A DNA stretch of 64,000 nt from Streptomyces armeniacus (lineage in GTDB: Bacteria; Actinomycetota; Actinomycetes; Streptomycetales; Streptomycetaceae): NCBI RefSeq assembly GCF_003355155.1, contig NZ_CP031320.1:6191367-6255366 (forward strand), read 5' to 3'. Below, piece by piece: positions 1 through 6,409 of the stretch. The position numbers and the translations under genes are program-made. The notes below the pieces were generated by a model that saw only the letters and a program-made list of their open reading frames with translations, had not been told where the DNA came from and did not search any database. How positions within the stretch are numbered: the first letter of the stretch is position 1; each line of letters begins with the position of its first letter.

Positions 1-612
1 CAGCGCGTAGCGGGTCTGGACGGTCTCGTAGCCCATGACGGTCAGCCCGCCGGCCATGACGAACAGCACGTACAGACTGACGGCGGTGGCCATGGACGCC
101 TTCCACAGGCGGCGCAGATCCGCGTGCTCGGTCACATCCGGAGTGGTCAGGTACGTGGCGGACAGCAGCTTCCGCAACGGCTTCATCACCTGGTCGACCA
201 CCATGCCCAGGAATCCGGTGACGGCGTCGGTGACCATGGCCGGGATGTCCACGAGGCCGTCCAGCCCGACGCCGTTGGCCGGAGTGCACTCCCGCCCATC
301 CGCCTCACACGCGGGAGGCGACGGTCCAGGTGACGGCTCCCGCGTGGGCTGCTTCCCTTTCGGCTCAGGCTCGGCCTCCGGAGCCTTCGTCGACGGAGGC
401 CCCGGGGTAGGGCCCGGCGTCGGACCGGGAGCGGGTTCCGGCGCGGTCGGACCGGCCTCCGGCTGACCGGGAGTCGGGCCCGGTTGAGGCGAGGGCTCGA
501 CGGGCGCAGCGACCGCAACCGGAGCGAGAGCCAGAAGAACAAGGCAGAACAGCGCTACCCCGGCAGACCGTCCCGGGCCGAGCGCGCGGCGGCACCGCCT
601 GCGCGGCGTCAC
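1..612 (-). CDS. Conjugation-type polytopic membrane protein, N-terminal part (cut by window edge)
   Basis: The reading frame opens at a GTG whose GTGA overlaps the stop of the upstream pilin-like gene and runs off the left edge, so only about 204 residues are visible. After a signal-type hydrophobic stretch (GVALFCLVLLALAPVAVA, about residues 17-34) comes a long Pro/Glu/Thr-rich linker with repeated PTPG units. A conserved-looking segment follows (CEADGRECTPANGVGLDGL, then a stretch ending in a membrane helix containing MATAVSLYVLFVMAGGL). In actinomycete conjugative elements a TrbL/VirB6-like multi-pass protein of this architecture directly follows the small VirB2-like protein. The family name is inferred from context and topology; the frame is firm because it shows consistent coding bias and exact coupling. 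It would act in the membrane as part of a DNA-transfer channel. Confidence 0.7.
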   Translation of the reverse strand, partial: MTPRRRCRRALGPGRSAGVALFCLVLLALAPVAVAAPVEPSPQPGPTPGQPEAGPTAPEPAPGPTPGPTPGPPSTKAPEAEPEPKGKQPTREPSPGPSPPACEADGRECTPANGVGLDGLVDIPAMVTDAVTGFLGMVVDQVMKPLRKLLSATYLTTPDVTEHADLRRLWKASMATAVSLYVLFVMAGGLTVMGYETVQTRYAL

Positions 613-983
613 GAGCCGCCGTTCCCTTCGGCGCCGATGATGCCCTGGAGGACTTCGGTGATGACGGGTGCCAGCACCGCGATCCCGTAGCCGATCGCAG
701 CGGCCTTCAACGCCCGCTTGGCCGCCTCGACTTCTCCGGGGTCGCCCGAGGCCATCAGATAACGGGCGCCGCCGAGGGTGAGGAACAAGGTGGCGAGACC
801 GGCGCTGATGCCGACGATCCAGTTCCGCAGGTTGGAGATCACCTCTGGAACGGTTGCCAGCGCCCACGCCGGCCTCGCCTCGGCGAGCAGCAGCACCGCG
901 CCCGTTCCGCCCGCGACCAGCACCCGTACGGCCAGCCGCCGCACCGGCAATCGCCGGAGCCTACCCCCACGTGCGTTCGGCAC
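609..983 (-). CDS. VirB2/TrbC-like pilin-type small membrane protein
   Basis: This 124-residue protein starts at GTG, five bases after a GGAGGA ribosome site. It has a basic N-terminus, a signal peptide ending in AWA (about residue 41), and two further hydrophobic helices (LRNWIVGISAGLATLFLTLGG and AAIGYGIAVLAPVITEVLQG) separated by a short basic loop. Length and two-helix-after-signal topology match VirB2/TrbC-type conjugative pilins and the small membrane proteins that replace them in actinomycete elements. It overlaps the next gene by GTGA, so the two are translationally coupled. Role inferred: structural subunit of a conjugation channel. A holin-like protein of similar topology is the main alternative. 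Confidence 0.7.
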   Translation of the reverse strand: MPNARGGRLRRLPVRRLAVRVLVAGGTGAVLLLAEARPAWALATVPEVISNLRNWIVGISAGLATLFLTLGGARYLMASGDPGEVEAAKRALKAAAIGYGIAVLAPVITEVLQGIIGAEGNGGS

Positions 984-1031
984 AGCACTCCTCCAACCAG
1001 CGGAAAGGCAGCGGACGGACGGCCAGAGGCG

Positions 1032-1232
1032 CTACGGACCCGCCGGTGCGGGAGGAGCCGATCCCCTGCCCGGGCGCTCCTCCTTCACGAAAGCGCGGCG
1101 GACAAGACCGTTCTCGGGGGTCAGCACGAGTCGGCCGTGCTCATCCCGCACCGGATCTGGCCGACGGCTCACCGGATTGCGGTGGTGGCCGTCACGCACA
1201 GATAGAGATCCCGGCCAGGGGAATTGACACAC
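1032..1232 (-). CDS. Small hypothetical protein in the conjugation cluster
   Basis: A 66-residue frame lies between the sigma-like gene and the pilin-like gene on the same strand. The central part (RDEHGRLVLTPENGLVRRAF) reads like natural protein, and intergenic space would otherwise be about 270 bp. No domain, signal peptide or membrane segment is visible and I do not recognise it. The exact start is uncertain: an internal GTG about ten codons in is an alternative. It would be co-transcribed with its neighbours. Treat as a plausible but unproven gene. Confidence 0.35.
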   Translation of the reverse strand: MCQFPWPGSLSVRDGHHRNPVSRRPDPVRDEHGRLVLTPENGLVRRAFVKEERPGRGSAPPAPAGP

Positions 1233-1257
1233 GCCGGGCCGGGACTCCCCATCCGGC

Positions 1258-2064
1258 CTACACCGTGCGCATCCGCGGCCGTACCCACGCGGCCAGGTGC
1301 TCCTCTGCCGCCCGACGGTGCCGGTAGAGCGTGCGCCAGCTGATGCCGCGCGCTGCGGCGAGATCCTTCACCGACTCACCACCCAGCCGGGTACGAGCGA
1401 TCAGCCGCGCCTCCTCGACCCTCAGCACGCCGGCGGCCATGGCCGCCCCCAGCACGGCGAACTCGTCGCACTCCTCGAATCCGGAAGCATCCGACGCCAC
1501 GGGCGGCAGCGTGGCCGTCTCGTCGACGACCTCACGCCGCGCCCGCCGTCGGGCACCGTCGATGATCCGATGCACCTCCCGGTCGGCCGCATTGAACAGC
1601 GCACGGTGGGGTTCCCCATGCCCCGGCTCCAGCTCGGCCAGCGCCGTGGCCACCGCCGCCAGCGCACCCTGCTCCACCTCCGCGCGCTCCAAGTGCCCCG
1701 GAAGCGCCTGCCGCTTGAGCATCCGGATCAGCACCGGAACGGTCATCGCCACCGCGACCAGGTTCCAGGGCTCACCCAGCCGGTGAGCGCGGCGCACCAC
1801 TTCCCGCCAGGTCTCGGTCCGCAGCGCGGGCGACGTGGCCGGGTGCGCCAAGTGGGCACGCACCCGGCTAACGGGCCACTGGTCCTCCTCCGGCTGCTCG
1901 CACACCAAGTGCGCGGGCAGCGTCAGCGGACGCTCCCCTTGAGCGAGAACGTGGAAAGCCTCTTCGAATTCCCCAAGCGGCGAACGGGCCTGGGAGCTGT
2001 AGGCGGGCGTGAGACAGGAGCGCATGAGCACCTCCATGAATCGGCGGATTGCTTCCGCCGCCAC
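1258..2064 (-). CDS. Sigma-70-like / HTH regulatory protein of the conjugative element
   Basis: This 268-residue soluble protein has an N-terminal and central part rich in Ala/Glu/Arg helices. A C-terminal region (about residues 205-265) matches sigma factor region 4 or a LuxR-like helix-turn-helix: EEARLIARTRLGGESVKDLA followed by the recognition segment ARGISWRTLYRHRRAAEEHL. A clear region 2 is not visible, so it may be a sigma-like regulator rather than a true sigma factor. Translation could also start at Met11 or Met14, which precede the conserved-looking MRSCLTPAYSS. It heads the minus-strand cluster with the pilin-like and membrane genes, suggesting control of transfer genes. A 16-bp inverted repeat lies just upstream. 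Confidence 0.6.
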   Translation of the reverse strand: MAAEAIRRFMEVLMRSCLTPAYSSQARSPLGEFEEAFHVLAQGERPLTLPAHLVCEQPEEDQWPVSRVRAHLAHPATSPALRTETWREVVRRAHRLGEPWNLVAVAMTVPVLIRMLKRQALPGHLERAEVEQGALAAVATALAELEPGHGEPHRALFNAADREVHRIIDGARRRARREVVDETATLPPVASDASGFEECDEFAVLGAAMAAGVLRVEEARLIARTRLGGESVKDLAAARGISWRTLYRHRRAAEEHLAAWVRPRMRTV

Positions 2065-2090
2065 AGCTGTCAGGGCACCGCGTCACCAAC

Positions 2091-2136
2091 GGGCCGTCCG
2101 CGAGCCCCCGAGGGCATGTTGGCTCGCGGACGGCCC
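2091..2136. terminator. 16-bp perfect inverted repeat
   Basis: GGGCCGTCCGCGAGCC (2091-2106) is perfectly complementary to 2121-2136, with a 14-base loop. There is no T run, as is usual for Streptomyces terminators. It lies upstream of both the minus-strand sigma-like gene and the plus-strand methyltransferase pair, so it may insulate them, end a transcript from the right, or act as an operator. Confidence 0.5.
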
Positions 2137-2487
2137 GCCGCGTACGAATGAGCTGCCACTGGCTCGCCCTCCCGGCCTGCTCCGACACACGCCGCACCCA
2201 CTCGGGTATCGAACACGAAGAAGTTCTTGGCCGCCCGAGGCCACCCGACGGGCCAATGCACACGTGGCACGGAGGTGGCTCGCAGAGGGCTCGCCACTGG
2301 CTCGGATCCACTCTCACCTGCGCGAACATCCGGACCGGCTCGGCGAGGTCCTGTCGCAGTCGGCTTCCACCACAGCCCGTGTGGCGGCTCGAACGCGGCA
2401 CGATCCGGTGGCAAAAACCGTGCCCGCGACCTCTATGACTACACGTCAGCACGAGCAGGCCGGATCCCCTCCCGAGCGCCGCACGCG
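2137..2487. other. Divergent intergenic region without a convincing gene
   Basis: Several frames are open here, but none shows a ribosome site with consistent codon bias. The frame leading into the 2488 gene stays open far upstream, but its translation is low-complexity Arg/Pro/Ser. Short repeats of GCCACTGGCTCG occur near 2154 and 2293. The region probably holds the promoter of the methyltransferase pair. Confidence 0.4.
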
Positions 2488-3159
2488 ATGCCGCACACAC
2501 CATCGAGCTCCAACGCTCACCGCCCCACCCGTAATCGACTCCCGGCGACCCTCTGGCTCCCCGGCCCCGATCAGCCCTACGCGGCCCCCGCCGCGGGACA
2601 GGTACTGCCGGACTGGGCCATCGACAGAATCCGCACCGAGATCATCCCCCGACCGGACAACCGCCCCTCGCCACTGCTTCGCGTGCGCGTCGAGCAGACG
2701 GGGTCGGGAACGGACACCGAGGTGCGCACCGTGGTCTCCGGCTCCCCAGGCGAAGACGACGCTGATCAGGCCGTGCCCGGCGTCCCTCTGCTGCTGGCCG
2801 AGATCCACCCCGACACCTTCACCCCGCCCGCCTGCGGAACACCAGCCCCGCTCAGCCAGCCGCCGGAGACGGCGCAGGACGCCTGGCCGGGCTTCTTCCA
2901 CCGAGCGCACCGTCTCCTGCCACCCGAAGGGCTTCTCCTCGTCGCCACCCGACAGCGACGAGACGACGGCGAGCTGACCGACCCCCTGGGCGAGGTGATT
3001 GCCTCCGCCCGCACCGCGGGCTTCACCTACCTCCAGCACATCGCCGTCATCCACGCCCACGCGGTCGGCAACCGCCTCGTTCCAGACTCCGGCACGGACC
3101 TGCCACCAGGGCTGGCCCACTCCGACCTGCTCATCCTCTCCCCGCACCCCTACGTCTGA
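2488..3159 (+). CDS. Methyltransferase-fold-like protein lacking catalytic motifs, partner of the downstream methylase
   Basis: This is a 223-residue protein (ATG at 2488 chosen; the frame is open further upstream but reads as unnatural sequence). The C-terminal half resembles the second half of a Rossmann methyltransferase: FFHRAHRLLPPEGLLLVATR, then a helix and GEVIASARTAGFTYLQHIAV, ending in SDLLILSPH. I see neither a SAM-binding glycine motif nor an NPPY/SPPY catalytic motif. It ends 16 bases before the GTG of a complete DNA methyltransferase, with GGAG between, so both are probably made together. It may be a specificity or regulatory partner. Function is inferred from adjacency and partial fold similarity only. 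Confidence 0.6.
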   Translation: MPHTPSSSNAHRPTRNRLPATLWLPGPDQPYAAPAAGQVLPDWAIDRIRTEIIPRPDNRPSPLLRVRVEQTGSGTDTEVRTVVSGSPGEDDADQAVPGVPLLLAEIHPDTFTPPACGTPAPLSQPPETAQDAWPGFFHRAHRLLPPEGLLLVATRQRRDDGELTDPLGEVIASARTAGFTYLQHIAVIHAHAVGNRLVPDSGTDLPPGLAHSDLLILSPHPYV

Positions 3160-3175
3160 GCCCGAACGGAGACCC

Positions 3176-4123
3176 GTGCACGAGCACCGCCCGTCAGCCG
3201 CCCCCTCGGTGTGGAACACCGCTCCGACATCCGCCCCACACCAGCGCAAACGCCGAGGCTACGTCCCCGAAAGCGCCGCCCACCCCGCCAAGATGCTCCC
3301 CGTGCTCGCGGCCACCGCCATCCAGACCTACTCCCGGCCCGGCGACCTCGTTCTCGACCCGATGTGCGGCATCGGCACCACGCTGGTCGAAGCCGGGCAC
3401 CTGGGCCGGCACGGTATCGGCGTCGAATACGAACCCCGCTGGGCACACGCCGCCGCCCGCAACGCAGTCGCCGTAGCCCGCGAAGGCGACGCACCCCCGG
3501 GAGAGGTGTACTGCGGCGACGCCCGACACCTCACCCGCCTCATCCCCACCCGCCACCACGGCCGCATCGCCCTCGTCCTCACCTCACCCCCATACGGCAA
3601 GTCTCTCCACGGCCAGGTCCGCTCCACCCGCGAAAGCGGCGAACGAGGCGTCACCAAGAAGGACAACCGCTACAGCCGAGACCCCGCCAACCTCGCCCAC
3701 CAGAGCGCAGACCACCTCCTGGCCGCGTTCACCGAGATCCTCGCCCAGTGCCGGACCGTGCTACGCCCAGGAGGCACCGTCGTGGTCACCACACGCCCCT
3801 GGCGCGAACGCGGAGAGCTCATCGACCTCCCCACAGCAGTGCTCGCCGCCGGACGCCAGGCCGGACTCATCCCCGCCGAACGCAACGTCGCACTCCTCGC
3901 CGGCATCCGCGACGGCCAACTCGTTACCCGCCCCTCCTTCTTCCAGCAGAAGAACGTCAGCGACGCCCGCCGACGCGGCATCCCCCTCCACCTCATCGCC
4001 CACGAAGACATCCTTGTCTTGCGCAAATGCAAGCTCGAATCCGCAGCTCCCCACCCCGGAGCACGATCGTTCCCGCCGCCCTGCGCCCAGAAGGCGGGAG
4101 CGGTCGTAGTCGCTGCCTGGTGA
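3176..4123 (+). CDS. DNA methyltransferase (amino-methylase with SPPY motif)
   Basis: This 315-residue protein starts at GTG 3176 after CGGAGA. The SAM-binding motif I is LVLDPMCGIGTTLVEA (about residues 58-73) and the catalytic motif IV is VLTSPPYGKSL (about 138-148). Order X-I-IV and the S/TSPPY signature are typical of N4-cytosine or N6-adenine DNA methyltransferases. A later segment (RTVLRPGGTVVVTTRPW) is the usual beta strand/turn of the fold. No restriction endonuclease is adjacent, so it could be an orphan modification enzyme, an element-borne anti-restriction methylase, or part of a defence island with the Pycsar-like genes that follow. Target base and recognition sequence cannot be read from sequence. 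Confidence 0.8.
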   Translation: MHEHRPSAAPSVWNTAPTSAPHQRKRRGYVPESAAHPAKMLPVLAATAIQTYSRPGDLVLDPMCGIGTTLVEAGHLGRHGIGVEYEPRWAHAAARNAVAVAREGDAPPGEVYCGDARHLTRLIPTRHHGRIALVLTSPPYGKSLHGQVRSTRESGERGVTKKDNRYSRDPANLAHQSADHLLAAFTEILAQCRTVLRPGGTVVVTTRPWRERGELIDLPTAVLAAGRQAGLIPAERNVALLAGIRDGQLVTRPSFFQQKNVSDARRRGIPLHLIAHEDILVLRKCKLESAAPHPGARSFPPPCAQKAGAVVVAAW

Positions 4124-4289
4124 CTTCAGCCCGTGGTGGTCGCCGAGTTCTGTCTTGCGACAGGGCGACAGGGGAGCGTCCGTTCTCAGCCAATATGTCC
4201 TGCCCGGGTTTTCCATCCGGCCAATTCGCCAAAACATCTCTCCAGGACCGACGAGTGGGGCCTGGCTCGTAGCGAGGGGGGATGGCTTG

Positions 4290-4784
4290 ATGGCGGTTGA
4301 GCCGACGGAGACCGCGTGGCGTATTCAGGCATCTATTGCAGACTGGACAGCAAAGGCCGATTCGAAGGCGTCGTTTGCCCTGACGATGCAGTCCACAGCC
4401 TTGGCTGTCTTGGGCCTGCTGGCAACTTCCAAGCGGGCGACCGGTGATCTCGATTCCACCCTTGCTCGACTGCTCTTATGGGTGGGCGTTGTGCTCATGG
4501 TCGGTGGAGTCAGTTGCGCGGCCTGGGCGATCTCCCCCAACCTTCGAAAGCAGCGACGAGGGCCGGAGAGCAACGACGATTTCTTGTACTTCGGGCATGT
4601 TCGACACCTGGAGCCGACGACACTCGAAGCGGCACTTCGAAACAAGGACCCGTTGCCGACCTTGTCCCGGCAGGTTGTGGTAATGAGCGAGATTGCATGG
4701 AACAAGCACCGTCGGGTCCAGTGGTCGCTGATGTTGGGGGTCTCGGGCTGTGCCGCCTTTGGCCTGGCAACCGTCGTCGGATGA
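4290..4784 (+). CDS. Pycsar-type transmembrane effector (PycTM-like)
   Basis: This 164-residue protein has its start at ATG 4290 behind an A/G-rich site. The architecture is that of the Pycsar effector family (formerly DUF5706). An N-terminal helix carries IADWTAKADSKASF (residues 16-29), followed by two membrane helices (about 28-47 and 59-80). A soluble hairpin contains FLYFGHVRHLEP and LPTLSRQVVVMSEIAWNKHR, and a C-terminal membrane helix follows (about 145-164). In Pycsar systems such proteins sense cyclic pyrimidine nucleotides and disrupt the cell membrane to abort phage infection. The next genes encode a Crp/Fnr sensor and a class III cyclase-like protein, which strongly supports the assignment. 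It ends 19 bp before the Crp-like gene, so the two are likely co-transcribed. Confidence 0.8.
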   Translation: MAVEPTETAWRIQASIADWTAKADSKASFALTMQSTALAVLGLLATSKRATGDLDSTLARLLLWVGVVLMVGGVSCAAWAISPNLRKQRRGPESNDDFLYFGHVRHLEPTTLEAALRNKDPLPTLSRQVVVMSEIAWNKHRRVQWSLMLGVSGCAAFGLATVVG

Positions 4785-4803
4785 CCGGCAGGAAGGCGCT
4801 GCA

Positions 4804-5508
4804 ATGAACTTCCGCTCCCAGGTGTCCGCGCAGGTGTGGCAGGACTTGATCGACCGTGGACGTCGGCGGACCTATCCGAGTAAGTCTGTGCTCCTGGCGC
4901 AGGGTGAGTCCCCCGACTGTGTGATCGCCTTGGTCGATGGCCTGGTGAAAGTCGTCCAGAGTAATGAGCGCGGAGACGAACTGACGTTGATGCTCCGCGG
5001 ACCGGGGGAGGTTCTCGGAGAGATGGGCGTTTTACTCGGACGCTCGCGCTCAGCCACCGTCACGGCGGCGCTGCGCTGCGCTGGGGTCGTGCTGCCCGCT
5101 CATGCGTTCAGGGGCTATGTGGAACGTCATCGGTTGGAGACGACCGTCTACCAACTGACCGTGGAGCGGCTGAACAGTCACGAACGCTTGCAGGCAGACC
5201 TGGCGCACCTGCCACCTGCGGGACGCATGGCCCGAGTAGTGAGCCACCTCGCCGATGAAGTGGGCACCCAGCAGGAACCGACCGGCCTGCTCGTTGAGCT
5301 TGGTATGCCGCGCGCAGAGCTGGCCACCATGGCGGGGATGCGCCGCTCGTCGGCACTTGCAGCTCTAGGGCAGCTCCAATCAGCTGGCATTCTCACGCTC
5401 GGCCGTCGGCGCCTGACCGTTAACGACGTGGCATGCCTCAAGGAAGTCGCCAAGGGACATGAGCTCCCCGGCGGTATGGGCCGGAAGGACGGCACACCCG
5501 CGGTGTGA
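4804..5508 (+). CDS. Crp/Fnr-family cyclic-nucleotide-binding regulator
   Basis: This 234-residue protein starts at ATG 4804 after AGGAAGG. The N-terminal cyclic-nucleotide-binding jelly roll contains a good phosphate-binding cassette: GPGEVLGEMGVLLGRSRSAT (about residues 61-80), with the Glu and Arg-Ser that hold ribose and phosphate. The C-terminal winged helix (about 165-215) includes AELATMAGMRRSSALAALGQ and a wing LTLGRRRLTV. It would bind a cyclic nucleotide and DNA. Its position between the membrane effector and the cyclase suggests it senses the same second messenger and controls the locus or an immune regulon. That link is inferred; the domain calls are firm. Confidence 0.85.
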   Translation: MNFRSQVSAQVWQDLIDRGRRRTYPSKSVLLAQGESPDCVIALVDGLVKVVQSNERGDELTLMLRGPGEVLGEMGVLLGRSRSATVTAALRCAGVVLPAHAFRGYVERHRLETTVYQLTVERLNSHERLQADLAHLPPAGRMARVVSHLADEVGTQQEPTGLLVELGMPRAELATMAGMRRSSALAALGQLQSAGILTLGRRRLTVNDVACLKEVAKGHELPGGMGRKDGTPAV

Positions 5509-5620
5509 CCCACCGCACGCCCGTACCGTCCAATGCTGGACCGTCTCATCCATGCCTCTCCGCGAAGGTGTCGTTCGCCGTGATGCGCGGCGGAAACACC
5601 CGCGATGAGAGGAGTAGCTC

Positions 5621-6409
5621 GTGTTGCCGTCATGGGAGCACTTGTGGCCCTACCGGGCCGTTCTGGCAGTGGACGCTCGGAACTTCAGTGCACTGAACAG
5701 CAAAGACATGCAGCAGGTGAATAGTGATATCCCGCCGTTGCTGGCGGAGGCGCTCAGTGCCAGCAACGTGAGCGCTCACTGGGAGCGGCGGATGTTCGGC
5801 CAGCACACCGGCGACGGTTACGTCGCCGGCATGGATCCGGAAGTCCTCCCCGCTCTGGTGGGCTGCTTCCCCAATGCGCTCCGGGACGCACTCGTGCGCC
5901 GCCGGGCCAAGATCCCGACAGGGGCGCCCCTGCAACTACGGGTCAGCATCCACGTCGGCCCCCTGCCGCCCAGCGGGCTGGGCGTACCGATGGTGCACAC
6001 CCACCGGCTCCTGGACGATGACTCACTCCGGACGGTGCTGAACCGCGCCAACCCGGATATCACCAACACGGCAGTGATCGTTTCAGAGCGCGTGTACGAG
6101 GACGTATTCGAAAGCGGATGCGTCAACGGCGACTCCCTGCCGGACCAGTTCGCCCGCCATCTGGTGAAGGTGAAGAAGTTCCAGCAGCCGGCGTGGGTGC
6201 ACATCCCCGGCTTCGACTGGGGGCTCGCGGATCCGGACATCTTCGAGCGTCCCGACTCTACTGACCCGGAAGGGCAGTCGCAGAACATTTCCGCCTCCGT
6301 GTCATCACCTCAGCCGATGTCCGCGGCACCTGGCTCGGTGGCCTTCAACCAGCACGGCGCCGGCGGCGTCCAGGCCTACAACTACGGTGCCGGGGGGTGG
6401 CAAAGGTGA
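5621..6409 (+). CDS. Class III nucleotide cyclase-like protein (candidate Pycsar cyclase) with C-terminal motif
   Basis: This 262-residue protein starts at GTG 5621 after GAGAGGAG. It has the class III cyclase layout: a first metal-binding strand AVLAVDARNFSA (Asp18), the hairpin FGQHTGDGYVAGMD (Asp65), a central strand RVSIHVGPLP, and VHTHRLLDDDSLRTVLN, where the conserved Asn/Arg helix of cyclases sits. A variable linker then leads to a C-terminal tail with FNQHGAGGVQAYN (residues 242-254). Class III cyclases make 3',5'-cyclic nucleotides; those paired with DUF5706 effectors are Pycsar cyclases. The base specificity (U, C or purine) cannot be told by eye. Its stop overlaps the GTG of the next gene, and the next gene carries the same tail motif near its N-terminus. 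Confidence 0.75.
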   Translation: MLPSWEHLWPYRAVLAVDARNFSALNSKDMQQVNSDIPPLLAEALSASNVSAHWERRMFGQHTGDGYVAGMDPEVLPALVGCFPNALRDALVRRRAKIPTGAPLQLRVSIHVGPLPPSGLGVPMVHTHRLLDDDSLRTVLNRANPDITNTAVIVSERVYEDVFESGCVNGDSLPDQFARHLVKVKKFQQPAWVHIPGFDWGLADPDIFERPDSTDPEGQSQNISASVSSPQPMSAAPGSVAFNQHGAGGVQAYNYGAGGWQR

